From AC-32 sp963754265 (lineage in GTDB: Bacteria > Actinomycetota > Thermoleophilia > Gaiellales > Gaiellaceae), in assembly GCA_963754265.1 (NCBI GenBank), contig CAVWFB010000001.1, positions 124,001 to 188,000 of the forward strand: a stretch of 64,000 nt of DNA, given 5' to 3'. The first letter of the stretch is position 1, and every line of letters begins with the position of its first letter. The notes below the pieces were generated by a model that had not been told where the DNA came from, made no database searches, and was given only the letters and a program-made list of their open reading frames with translations. Shown piece after piece: positions 28,727-36,625 of this stretch. Both the position numbers and the translations under genes were made by a program.

Positions 28727-29449
28727 ATGAGAAGGCAGCTCGTCTACCTCGCGCTCCTGGCGCTCACCGTGCTCACGGTCGGCGTCTCCAGCACGTTCGC
28801 AGCCGGCCGCGGGATGACCGCGTATCTCTTCAACGGCCGCCTGCTCGCGGATGCCGGCAGCTCGCCGACCCTCTACGTCGACGTGAACGGCGGCAGCCGC
28901 CTTGCCCTGAAGAAGCTCATCGGCCAGGGCGACGACCAGAAGTTCGCGGTCGATGCGAACACGCAGTTCCTTCGCTGGACGCACGGTGTGCCAACCGTCG
29001 TGCCCGAGTCGAACCTCGTGGCCGGCGACCGGGTCAGCGTCAGGATCAGGGCCGCGCGCAGCGCATCGCTCCCCGAGATCGAGGCGACGCCCGCGAAGGT
29101 CGTGGCAGACAGCGGGCCAAGCCCCCGCTTCGCCCACAGGCCGCTCTGGCTCTTCATCGGCAGCCTCGACGCGCCGGCCGCGAACGGCCACGTCACGCTG
29201 CACATCGCGAACGGCAACCTGCGAGCCCTCCGGGCGATGCTCGGACAGCCGGTCGATCAGGCGTTCAGCTACGACCGCCACACGATCTTCGTCCTGTGGC
29301 AGGGGCGGGTGCCGACGCTCATCTCGCCGAGCCAGCTCAAGGTCGGCGACAGGATCTCGGTACGGATCCGCGCGCCCGGCAACTCCTCGCTGGCCCAGGT
29401 CGAGCAGGTGCCTGCGAACCACGTCGGGGATCACGAGCCCGGCGCCTAG
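28727..29449 (+). CDS. Secreted protein with two tandem repeats
   Basis: 240 aa with a signal peptide (RRQLVYLALLALTVLTVGVS then AGRG) and AAAGGAG upstream of the ATG at 28727. Two similar units of about 95 aa follow. Unit 1 runs from TAYLFNGRLLADAG to PEIEATPAKVV; unit 2 from LWLFIGSLDAPAANG to AQVEQVPANHV. Each contains [FY]xxDxxTxFxxWxxGVPTxx..S.L..GDR[IV]SVRIRA. The D..T...W..G...L..GD.V.V order recalls DUF5666-like beta-barrel proteins, but I cannot name the family firmly. A strong terminator follows at 29473-29504, so it is monocistronic. Confidence 0.75.
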   Translation: MRRQLVYLALLALTVLTVGVSSTFAAGRGMTAYLFNGRLLADAGSSPTLYVDVNGGSRLALKKLIGQGDDQKFAVDANTQFLRWTHGVPTVVPESNLVAGDRVSVRIRAARSASLPEIEATPAKVVADSGPSPRFAHRPLWLFIGSLDAPAANGHVTLHIANGNLRALRAMLGQPVDQAFSYDRHTIFVLWQGRVPTLISPSQLKVGDRISVRIRAPGNSSLAQVEQVPANHVGDHEPGA

Positions 29450-29472
29450 CGGGGGGTCGCATCCCGCTCGGT

Positions 29473-29504
29473 CGAGAGAGGCCGCCTTCGAGCGGCCTCT
29501 CTCG
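29473..29504 (+). terminator. Rho-independent-like hairpin
   Basis: Perfect 13-bp stem with a 6-base loop (cttcga), 24 bp after the stop of the two-repeat secreted protein. There is no clear T-tract, which is common in GC-rich genomes. It may also serve the convergent gene ending at 29546. Confidence 0.8.
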
Positions 29505-29545
29505 GTCGCGGACACGTATCGGCACAGGAGTAGCTGCCGGCCGAG

Positions 29546-30028
29546 CTACACCCGCGCCGAGACTCGGAAGCTGTTCAGCAATCGCACGATGTCTCGGCGC
29601 GCCGTGCCCGATGTCCGCTCTCCGACGTAGACGAATGCGTAGAACTTCCTACCGCGGTCGCGGAAGAGAAGCTCAACACCCCGACCCGACGGCATCTCGC
29701 AGCACCCGCCGAGGTCGCCGAGCTGCCTGGGCAGCGAGAAGAGCGCCGGACGAGCCGGGAAGCGGCCGGCCGAGCCCTCCATCAGGAGAACGACGGCCGA
29801 GCGGCGCGGGATGTGCATGGCGGCGCGGAGCTTCGTGTGTCCGTTGGTCGCGACGAACCGTTGCGTCGGATTTTCGCAGACGGTCACCCGATCGGTCGAT
29901 ACGCGCCAACCGGTCGGGACGACGACGCTGAGACCGGCGCCGACCGACTCACGGCCTTCCGAAGACGCAGAAGCGAGCGGAACTACGCCCGTCGAGAGCA
30001 GAAGGCAGGCGCAGACAACGCGACGCAT
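29546..30028 (-). CDS. Small secreted protein of unknown function
   Basis: 160 aa. The N-terminus MRRVVCACLLLSTGVVPLAS is a signal peptide, followed by LSVVVPTGWRVSTDRVTVCE, a beta-like start often seen in proteins with a PsbP/Mog1-like fold. Later parts include RSAVVLLMEGSAG, two adjacent cysteines (GGCCEMPSG) and a C-terminal FYAFVYVGERTSG. Family not identified. It diverges from mreB. Confidence 0.6.
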   Translation of the reverse strand: MRRVVCACLLLSTGVVPLASASSEGRESVGAGLSVVVPTGWRVSTDRVTVCENPTQRFVATNGHTKLRAAMHIPRRSAVVLLMEGSAGRFPARPALFSLPRQLGDLGGCCEMPSGRGVELLFRDRGRKFYAFVYVGERTSGTARRDIVRLLNSFRVSARV

Positions 30029-30085
30029 GCCATGGGTACGTGGAAAGCGCGGTCCGAGGTCCGCGAAGCTAGGGTCCTTCGGGGC

Positions 30086-31129
30086 ATGCGACTTTGGGGG
30101 TCAATCGGCAGCGGCCGCGACATGGCGGTCGATCTTGGCACGGCAAACACGCTGGTGTTCATCCGCGGACGCGGAATCGTGCTCTTCGAGCCCTCCGTGG
30201 TCGCGATCTCCGAGGAGACGGGCCGCGTACACGCGGTCGGCGCGGAGGCCAAGCGAATGATCGGCCGCACGCCGGCGTCGATCCGAGCGATCCGCCCGTT
30301 GCGCCACGGCGTGATCGCCGATTTCGAGATCACCGAGGAGATGCTGCGCCATTTCATCTCGAGGGCGGGCGGGGGCAGGTTCACGTTCGCGCGGGTCGTT
30401 CTTTGCGTTCCGAGCGGGATCACCGACGTCGAGCGCAGGGCCGTCGACGAGGCGACGCGTGCCGCCGGCGCCAGGACCGTCTATCTGATCGAGGAGCCGA
30501 TGGCCGCGGCGATCGGAGCGAACCTGCCCGTGGCCGACGCCGTCGCGAGCATGGTGATCGACATCGGCGGCGGCACGACCGAAGTCGCCGTCATCGCGTT
30601 GGGCGGGATGGTCGTCTGGGAGTCGATCCGGGTCGGCGGCTACGAGATGGACGAGGCGATCGTCGACCACGTGAAGAACGTCCACAAGCTCATGATCGGC
30701 CAGGAGACCGCCGAGGCGGCGAAGATCGAGGTCGGCTCCGCGTGGCCGACCGAGGACACGGCCGAGACGTCCGTCGCCGGTCGCGATCTCATCACGGGGC
30801 TATTGCGGCGGGTCGCCATCTCGGGGGCTGACGTACGCCGGGCACTCGAGCCTCCGGTCAGCCGGATCGTGAGCGCGGTCAAGGACACGCTCGAGCGAAC
30901 GCCGCCGGAGCTGGCGGCCGACCTCGGCGTGCGAGGGATCGTGCTGGCCGGCGGCGGCTCGCTCCTGCGCGGGATCGACGAGCGGCTGCGAAGCGAGGTC
31001 GGCCTGCCCGTGCAGCTGGTCGAGTCGCCGCTGACCTGCGTCGCCGAGGGCGCCGGTCGCAGCCTGGACGAGCTCGAGACCCTGGACCGAGCCGCGAAGG
31101 CACAGCGCCGAAGCCGCAGCCGGCGCTAA
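30086..31129 (+). CDS. mreB: MreB-family rod-shape actin homologue
   Basis: Forms filaments that guide cell-wall synthesis. The ATG at 30086 (MRLWGSIGSGRDMAVDLGTA) gives 347 aa, a normal MreB length. Phosphate 1 loop DLGTANT is near residues 16-22, VVLCVPSGITDVERRAVDEA and YLIEEPMAAAIGANLPV lie mid-protein, phosphate 2 is MVIDIGGGTTEVAVIALGG, and the adenosine motif is GIVLAGGGSLLRGIDERL. No mreC, mreD or PBP2 gene follows: the next gene points the other way. It may be a second MreB-like copy; the residues near the interface were not compared. Confidence 0.9.
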   Translation: MRLWGSIGSGRDMAVDLGTANTLVFIRGRGIVLFEPSVVAISEETGRVHAVGAEAKRMIGRTPASIRAIRPLRHGVIADFEITEEMLRHFISRAGGGRFTFARVVLCVPSGITDVERRAVDEATRAAGARTVYLIEEPMAAAIGANLPVADAVASMVIDIGGGTTEVAVIALGGMVVWESIRVGGYEMDEAIVDHVKNVHKLMIGQETAEAAKIEVGSAWPTEDTAETSVAGRDLITGLLRRVAISGADVRRALEPPVSRIVSAVKDTLERTPPELAADLGVRGIVLAGGGSLLRGIDERLRSEVGLPVQLVESPLTCVAEGAGRSLDELETLDRAAKAQRRSRSRR

Positions 31130-31138
31130 TCCTCGACC

Positions 31139-31456
31139 TCAACCGCGCGGGAGCAATGCGAGGAGCCGGTCGACCGCCCGCGCACGCGGTCGAGGGGTCG
31201 CGAGGAAGGCGGCCAGCCGCTCGGCCTCCTGTTCCTCGAGTGACACCGCGGCTTCCGCGACGCCGCGTGCGCTCCAGACGCTGAAACGGACGTGCGGATC
31301 CTCGGTGAGGTAGCGCGAGACCCTCAGCGCCCGACCTTCGTCACGTGGGTGCGCGCGGAAGAACTCGACCAGCTTGCGCCTCTGGGGTGCGGCGCACCAT
31401 GGGCAGAAGCGATGGGCCGCCTCCAGCTCGCCTCCACACTCCGCACACACGCTCAT
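31139..31456 (-). CDS. Zinc-ribbon protein of unknown function
   Basis: 105 aa from the ATG at 31456, preceded by GGAGGGGAG. Two CxxC pairs (CAECGGELEAAHRFCPWC) form a zinc ribbon at the N-terminus. The remainder is helical and basic (FFRAHPRDEGRALRVSRYLT, EEQEAERLAAFLATPRP). It ends 10 bp from the convergent mreB stop. The role is unknown. Confidence 0.6.
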   Translation of the reverse strand: MSVCAECGGELEAAHRFCPWCAAPQRRKLVEFFRAHPRDEGRALRVSRYLTEDPHVRFSVWSARGVAEAAVSLEEQEAERLAAFLATPRPRARAVDRLLALLPRG

Positions 31457-31568
31457 CCGGCTCCCCTCCACGGGCGGCTGTCACCCGTTCGAGTGATTTT
31501 CGCACGACCGGCGCAGGTTTGGCGAGCCGCGGCCTTCTTTCCGAGTACCCCCCGCAAAGGAGCCGCAG

Positions 31569-31781
31569 ATGACGAGCGTGCCGCCCGTTCGAGTCTTGAT
31601 CGCCGACGACCGCAACGATCCCCTGCTGCACGACGTGATCGAAGCGCTCCTCGAGGTGGTTCCGCCAACCAACCCGCGAAAGGAGGAGAAGGTCGACGCC
31701 GGCGTGCCGCGAGCGCCCCTGGCGATGAGGCGCTCGCGGCGACTCTTGCGTTCCGGCAAGCCTCCGCCACACTGCGTCTGA
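31569..31781 (+). CDS. Small ORF resembling the start of a response-regulator receiver domain
   Basis: 70 aa with a good ribosome-binding site (AAAGGAG, about 8 bp upstream). VRVLIADDRNDPLLHDVIEA resembles the first strand, acidic pair and helix of a receiver domain, but the rest (VVPPTNPRKEEKVDAGVPRA and a basic end) does not continue the fold. It may be a truncated regulator or a leader ORF for the sigma-factor gene 15 bp downstream. Weakly supported. Confidence 0.35.
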   Translation: MTSVPPVRVLIADDRNDPLLHDVIEALLEVVPPTNPRKEEKVDAGVPRAPLAMRRSRRLLRSGKPPPHCV

Positions 31782-31795
31782 GGCCTCGCCCAGCC

Positions 31796-32884
31796 ATGAG
31801 CGCCGCACCATCAGTTCCGGAGTCGTCCGCGACCGCCGAGGCCGCGCTGGCCGGGCTGCTCTACGAGCGCTACTCGAGCCGGATCCTCGGCTACTGCCGG
31901 AGCCGCCTCCGCTCCAGAGAAGAGGCGGAGGACGCCGTCCAGCACACCTTCCTGAACGCGTACCGAAGCCTGCGCGGCGGCGTGGTGCCCCACGCCGAGG
32001 CGGCTTGGCTCTTCAAGATCGCCGCGAACGTCTGCCACGAGCGCCGGCGCTCCGCCTGGCGGCGCAGCCGGATCGAGGCCGTCTCGGACGACGGCGAGCT
32101 GCGCGACGCGGTGGCGCCCCCCACGTCCGCGCACGACGAGCTCGCCGGGCTCGCCGACGCCCTTGCGGAACTGACGCCGAACCAGCGCCGAGCGATCCTC
32201 CTGCGCGAGTGGCAGGGACTCTCGTACCGGGAGATCGCGGCCGAGCTCGAGACGACCGAGGCGGCCGTCGAGACGCTGCTCTTCCGCGCGCGCCGCTCGC
32301 TGGCGCGCAAGCTCGACCGCAGGCGTGCCCGCGCAGGGCTCGACCTCGGCTCGCTTCTGGCCTGGATTCAGTCGCTCGCCGGCGGCGCAGCGGTGAAAGT
32401 GGCCGCAGCCACCGTTGTCACCGCCGCGAGCGTGACGGTCGCGACGCCTGCACTGAGGAGCCACGCGTCCGAGCTCCATGCCACGCCGGTGAACACTCCT
32501 GCGATCCCTGCCGCCTCTCCGTCGCTGCGTCCACCCGCACCCGCTCGGGCACCTCGGGCGCCGCGTGCTTCCTCGACACCGCGGCCGTCGCGGAGACGGA
32601 GCACGACAGCTGGCAGACGGCCCGTTCGAGCGACTCCGCCGCCTCCGACCGCGACCAGGGAGACCATCCAGGCGCCGGAGGGCACGGAGCCCGCCTCGGC
32701 GCCGGCGGCGGTTCCCGCGGCGCCGGTCCAGCAGCCGTCCGTCCGCATCGGGGTGCCGCCTCTTCCGCCCGCGCCGCCGCTGCCGGTTCAGGTCCCCCTT
32801 CCGCCACCGATCGTGACGGTGACCGTTCCGGCCCTGCCTAGTGTCTCGACGCCGGCTCTGCCGGAGCTGCCGAAGCTTCCGTAG
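31796..32884 (+). CDS. ECF RNA polymerase sigma factor with membrane segment and proline-rich tail
   Basis: 362 aa. Sigma region 2 (about 20-90) reads YSSRILGYCRSRLRSREEAE, DAVQHTFLNAYRSLRGG and EAAWLFKIAANVCHERRRSA. Region 4 (about 115-170) reads DALAELTPNQRRAILLREWQ, GLSYREIAAELETTEAAVET and LLFRARRSLARKL. After this normal ECF core, residues about 195-218 (GGAAVKVAAATVVTAASVTV) form a likely membrane helix. About 140 mostly Pro/Ala/Thr residues follow, ending PALPELPKLP. The tail would be outside the cell if the helix spans the membrane. No anti-sigma gene is adjacent. Its 3' end overlaps the convergent permease gene by 47 bp. Confidence 0.88.
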   Translation: MSAAPSVPESSATAEAALAGLLYERYSSRILGYCRSRLRSREEAEDAVQHTFLNAYRSLRGGVVPHAEAAWLFKIAANVCHERRRSAWRRSRIEAVSDDGELRDAVAPPTSAHDELAGLADALAELTPNQRRAILLREWQGLSYREIAAELETTEAAVETLLFRARRSLARKLDRRRARAGLDLGSLLAWIQSLAGGAAVKVAAATVVTAASVTVATPALRSHASELHATPVNTPAIPAASPSLRPPAPARAPRAPRASSTPRPSRRRSTTAGRRPVRATPPPPTATRETIQAPEGTEPASAPAAVPAAPVQQPSVRIGVPPLPPAPPLPVQVPLPPPIVTVTVPALPSVSTPALPELPKLP

Positions 32885-34091
32885 CCGCGTAGCGCTCGGG
32901 ATCGGCCTCGAACTTCGCGCGGCAGCCAGGCCCGCAAAAGAAGTACCGCCTCCCGCGGTGCTCGGCCGTCACCTCGCCGTGGGCGACGGTCATGCCACAC
33001 ACCGGGTCGCGCGCTCCACGTTGCATGGTCAGGCCGACCAGGCCCGCGGCCACGAGGGTGAAGACGATGTTGAGGTAGGTCGTGTAGTTCCAGGTGATCC
33101 CGCGCCCGGTGATCGAGTCGATCGACGGACGATCGCTGGGAATCAGTCCGAACGCGCTGAAGATCCCGTCGACGGCGAGCGCGGCGACCACGATCGCCCC
33201 GAACATGATCGTCACGAGCAATGCCGCCACCCGCCAGCCGTAGTAGCGCCCGTAGACGAGCACCAGCGGGACGATGATCAGGTCGGCGTAGATGAAGGCG
33301 ATCACGCCCGAGAACGAGATCCCGCCCGCCCAGAGCACCGCCGCGAGGGGGACGTTTCCAACCGAGCAGACGAACGAGAGCACCGCCACGAGCGGGCCGA
33401 CGATCACGTTTTCCAGCAGCTGCACCCAGCCGCCGGTGTCCGTCAGGAAGAGGCTGTTGAAGAAGTCCATGGGCAGCAGCGCGATGAAGCCCGCGATCAG
33501 GAAGCCCGCCGTGATCTCCTTCCAGAGCATCGCCCAGTCGCCGCGGAAGTTGTGCGCGACGTCAGTCCAGGCATCCAGCGAGCGAAGCCGCGAACCGCCC
33601 CCGGCGGAGTGGTGCTGGTGTCCGCTCTCGGCCGCCACCGCGTGTTCGCGGGCCCGCTCTTCCTCGCGGCGCGAGACGAACACCCGCAACCCGATCCACA
33701 TCAACACGATCAGGATCAGGCCGCCCACGAACTCGGCCAGCGTGAACTCCCAGCCGAGGAAGATCCACATCACGATCCCGATCTCGAAGACGAGGTTCGT
33801 CGAGGCGAACTGGAACACCATCGCCGAGACGAGGCTCGCGCCTTTCTGGAAGATCGACTTCGCGATCGCCACTGCCGCGTAGCTGCAGGACGACGAGGCC
33901 GCCCCGAGCCCACTGGCGAGGGCGACCGTCTTCAGGCCGCGCCCGCCGAGGGACTGCTCCATCCGCGAGCGCGGCACCCAGGCCTGGACGACGGCCGAGA
34001 GCAGGAACCCCAGCACGAGCGCCCACCAGACCTCCCACGCCATCTGGAATGCGTTCCAGAGCCCCTGCCCGATCTGGTCGAGAACGTCCAT
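32838..34091 (-). CDS. ArsP/DUF318-type permease fused to a C-terminal YHS domain
   Basis: 417 aa. The permease part (about 1-350) has two halves, each with a conserved Cys/Ser-rich helix: AASSSCSYAAVAIAKSIFQK and SFVCSVGNVPLAAVLWAGG, as in PF03773 permeases (ArsP and relatives). A His-rich loop (ESGHQHHSAGGG) joins the halves. The C-terminal part, about residues 358-400, is a YHS metal-binding domain: DPVCGMTVAHGEVTAEHRGR then YFFCGPGCRAKFEADPERY. A metal, metalloid or organoarsenical export role is plausible from the family. The YHS domain probably binds metal on the cytoplasmic side. Confidence 0.85.
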   Translation of the reverse strand: MDVLDQIGQGLWNAFQMAWEVWWALVLGFLLSAVVQAWVPRSRMEQSLGGRGLKTVALASGLGAASSSCSYAAVAIAKSIFQKGASLVSAMVFQFASTNLVFEIGIVMWIFLGWEFTLAEFVGGLILIVLMWIGLRVFVSRREEERAREHAVAAESGHQHHSAGGGSRLRSLDAWTDVAHNFRGDWAMLWKEITAGFLIAGFIALLPMDFFNSLFLTDTGGWVQLLENVIVGPLVAVLSFVCSVGNVPLAAVLWAGGISFSGVIAFIYADLIIVPLVLVYGRYYGWRVAALLVTIMFGAIVVAALAVDGIFSAFGLIPSDRPSIDSITGRGITWNYTTYLNIVFTLVAAGLVGLTMQRGARDPVCGMTVAHGEVTAEHRGRRYFFCGPGCRAKFEADPERYAATEASAAPAEPASRH

Positions 34092-34112
34092 TTCCCCGAC
34101 GATAACGAGCAG

Positions 34113-34730
34113 CTAGCGCTCGGCCGCCAGCCGCACCCCGAAGGCGACCAGCACGGTGCCCGTGACCGCGTCGAGCGCGCGGCGAACCCCCGGGCGCCGG
34201 AGAACGTTCGCCGCCTTCGCGACCGCGGCCGCGTATGCCGTCAGCCAGACGAGGGTCAGCGCAGCGAAGCAGAGCCCGAGCGGGAGCATCGTCCAGAACG
34301 TCGTTCCGAACTGCGGCAGCAGGCTGGTGAAGAAGACGGCGATCTTCGGGTTGCCGAGGTTGCTCAGCAGCCCCTGGCGATACGCCGTGCTGGGAGCGAG
34401 ACGCCGCGTCGCGTGAGCCGCGAGCGGTGCCGAGCGACGAGACCGGAGGGCGCTGCCGAGGAGCTGCAGGCCGAGCAGGACGAGATAGGCGGCGCCCGCG
34501 AGCCGCAGCGCCGTGAAGGCCGGCTGCGAGGCAACGAGCAAGGCGGCCAGCCCCGCGCTCGCCGCGAGCGCCCAGGTCAGCTGCCCGCTGACGACGCCGA
34601 GCGCCGTGAAGACGCCACCGCGGCGCCCACCGGCGAGCGCGTTCCGGATCGTCAGCGCCGTGTCCTGGCCCGGGGTCACGATGACCAGGAGCGAAACGCC
34701 GAGAAACGCCGCGACCTGGCCCGCGTTCAC
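34113..34730 (-). CDS. LysE/RhtB-family amino-acid exporter
   Basis: 205 aa from the GTG at 34730, six predicted helices. VAAFLGVSLLVIVTPGQDTA is the family's N-terminal signature (PGPDT-like), followed by IRNALAGGRRGGVFTALGVV and FRQGLLSNLGNPK-like YRQGLLSNLGNPKIAVFFTS. The length matches RhtB proteins. It ends 21 bp before the permease start on the same strand and begins 5 bp after the glmS stop. Confidence 0.9.
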   Translation of the reverse strand: MNAGQVAAFLGVSLLVIVTPGQDTALTIRNALAGGRRGGVFTALGVVSGQLTWALAASAGLAALLVASQPAFTALRLAGAAYLVLLGLQLLGSALRSRRSAPLAAHATRRLAPSTAYRQGLLSNLGNPKIAVFFTSLLPQFGTTFWTMLPLGLCFAALTLVWLTAYAAAVAKAANVLRRPGVRRALDAVTGTVLVAFGVRLAAER

Positions 34731-34735
34731 CCGCG

Positions 34736-36562
34736 CTACTCGACGGTGACCGTCTTGGCCAGGTTGCGCGGCTGGTCGACGTTCAGGCCGCGCAGGCGCG
34801 CGATCCGGTACGCCAGGAGCTGCAGCGGCAAGACGGCGAGCACAGCCTGGAGAAAGGCGGGCGTGCGCGGCACGTAGATGACGTCGTCGGCGTGGTGCTG
34901 GATGTCCTCGTTGCCGTCCGTCGCGATCGCGATCACGTGCGCTCCGCGCGCGCGTGTCTCCTGGATGTTGGAGACGACCTTGTCGTAGACGTGCGAGTCG
35001 GTCGCGACGACGACCACGGGCGTGTCCTCGTCCAGCAGCGCGATCGGGCCGTGCTTCATCTCGCCGGCCGAATATGCCTCGGTCGGGATGTAGGCGATCT
35101 CCTTCAGCTTGAGCGCGCCTTCGAGGCAGACCGGCAGGCCGATGTGGCGCCCCAGGTAGAGGAAGAACGGCCGGTCGTAGTAGCGCTCGGCGATCTCCTC
35201 GATCGGATGCTGGCCGTCGAGGAACGTCGCCATCCGGGTCGGGAGCTCGTGCACCTCGTCGAGGATGAACTTCAGCTCGTCCGGGTCCATCGTTTCGCGT
35301 AGCTGGGCCAGCTTGAGGGCGATCAGATAGAAGAGCGCGACCTGGGCCGTGAACGTCTTGGAGGCGGCGACGCCGATCTCGAGGCCGCAGCGCGTATAGA
35401 GCACCGAGTCGACCTCGCGCGTGATCTGCGAGCCCATCATGTTGGTGATCGCGAGCGTCCGGGCGCCCTTCTCGCGGGCGAGCCGGATCGCGGCGATCGT
35501 GTCGGCGGTCTCGCCGGATTGCGAGATCCCGATCACGAGCGTGTCCTTGCCCACCACCGGGTTGCGGTAGCGCCACTCGCTCGCGATATCGGGCTCGACG
35601 GGGACGCGGGCCCACTCCTCGATCGCGTAGCGGCCGACGACGCCCGCGTGGTAGGCGGTGCCGCAGGCGAGGATCACGATCCGGCGCAGGTTGCGCAGCT
35701 CGTCGTCGGTCATGCCCATCTCCTCGAGCTCGAGGCGCCCGTGACGAACCCGGTCGCCGAGCGTCTCGCCGACGGCCTCGGGCTGCTCGTAGATCTCCTT
35801 GAGCATGAAGGTCTCGTAGCCGCTCTTCTCGGCGGCCTCGATATCCCAGTCGACCTCCACCACCTCGCGCTCTAGCTCGCCGTCCTCGACCGAGACGAAG
35901 CGGGCGCCGTCGGGGGTGATCGAGACGACCTCGCCGTCCTCGATCAGCTGGATCGACCTGGTCTCGTCGATGAACGCCGCGGCCATCGAGGCCAGGAACA
36001 TCTCGCCGTTCCCGACGCCCACGAGCAGCGGACATTGGAGCCGCGCGCCGACGAGCTCCTCGGGGTGGTCGTGGTGGATGACCACGAAGGCGAAATGCCC
36101 CTCGAGCTCCTTGTAGGCGCTGCGAACGGCCTCGAGCAGGTCCCCGCCGTAGTGGCGCTCGATCAGGTGCACCACCACCTCGGCGTCGGTCTCGGTGTGG
36201 AAGGAGTGCCCCTCGGCCTCCAGCGAGCCTTTCAGCTCCCGGTAGTTCTCGACGATCCCGTTGAGGACGATCGCCAGCTTGCCGTCGTCGCAGCCGGTCA
36301 GCGGGTGCGCGTTCTGCTCGTTCACTGCGCCGTGGGTTGCCCAGCGCGTGTGGCCGAGCCCGGTTTGCGCCGGGGAGCCGTTCGTTCCGGCCTCTTGCTT
36401 CAGCGCCTGGAGGTTGCCGACCACGCGCAGGTAGTCGAGCGCGTCGTTCTCACGCAGCGCGAGCCCGGCCGAGTCGTAGCCGCGGTACTCGAGTCGCTCG
36501 AGGCCCTGGAGCAACAAGTCTTTGCAGGCTCTCTGCCCGACGTATCCGATGATCCCGCACAC
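34736..36562 (-). CDS. glmS: Glutamine-fructose-6-phosphate aminotransferase (isomerizing)
   Basis: Makes glucosamine-6-phosphate, the first step to UDP-GlcNAc. 608 aa, normal length. MCGIIGYVGQRACKDLLLQG exposes Cys2, the glutaminase nucleophile after Met removal. GLGHTRWATHGAVNEQNAHP and LNGIVENYRELKG complete the glutaminase site. Two SIS domains follow (GTAYHAGVVGRYAIEEWARV, GISQSGETADTIAAIRLARE, then FLYLGRHIGLPVCLEGALKL), and the C-terminus reads NLAKTVTVE. It lies 63 bp downstream of glmM. No glmS-ribozyme-like sequence was seen. Confidence 0.97.
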   Translation of the reverse strand: MCGIIGYVGQRACKDLLLQGLERLEYRGYDSAGLALRENDALDYLRVVGNLQALKQEAGTNGSPAQTGLGHTRWATHGAVNEQNAHPLTGCDDGKLAIVLNGIVENYRELKGSLEAEGHSFHTETDAEVVVHLIERHYGGDLLEAVRSAYKELEGHFAFVVIHHDHPEELVGARLQCPLLVGVGNGEMFLASMAAAFIDETRSIQLIEDGEVVSITPDGARFVSVEDGELEREVVEVDWDIEAAEKSGYETFMLKEIYEQPEAVGETLGDRVRHGRLELEEMGMTDDELRNLRRIVILACGTAYHAGVVGRYAIEEWARVPVEPDIASEWRYRNPVVGKDTLVIGISQSGETADTIAAIRLAREKGARTLAITNMMGSQITREVDSVLYTRCGLEIGVAASKTFTAQVALFYLIALKLAQLRETMDPDELKFILDEVHELPTRMATFLDGQHPIEEIAERYYDRPFFLYLGRHIGLPVCLEGALKLKEIAYIPTEAYSAGEMKHGPIALLDEDTPVVVVATDSHVYDKVVSNIQETRARGAHVIAIATDGNEDIQHHADDVIYVPRTPAFLQAVLAVLPLQLLAYRIARLRGLNVDQPRNLAKTVTVE

Positions 36563-36625
36563 GCCGAAACCTCCCTTAAGAACGCGAAAGGCCCGGCCGC
36601 TCCCCCGGCCCTGCGTCGGGTCCGG

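Noticed and set aside
32841..34877. A 678-aa rightward frame opposite the permease and LysE genes
   Set aside because: Composition is dominated by Arg, Glu, His and Pro with no family features; both opposite-strand genes have clear motifs.
34113..36035. A 640-aa protein ending in a LysE domain
   Set aside because: The first two thirds are a wrong-frame reading of glmS, rich in Arg/Gly as expected of shadow frames in GC-rich DNA.
36563..36625. A glmS ribozyme or riboswitch between glmM and glmS
   Set aside because: The 63-bp gap is too short for a glmS ribozyme and shows no matching structure; only a weak GC-rich hairpin was seen.
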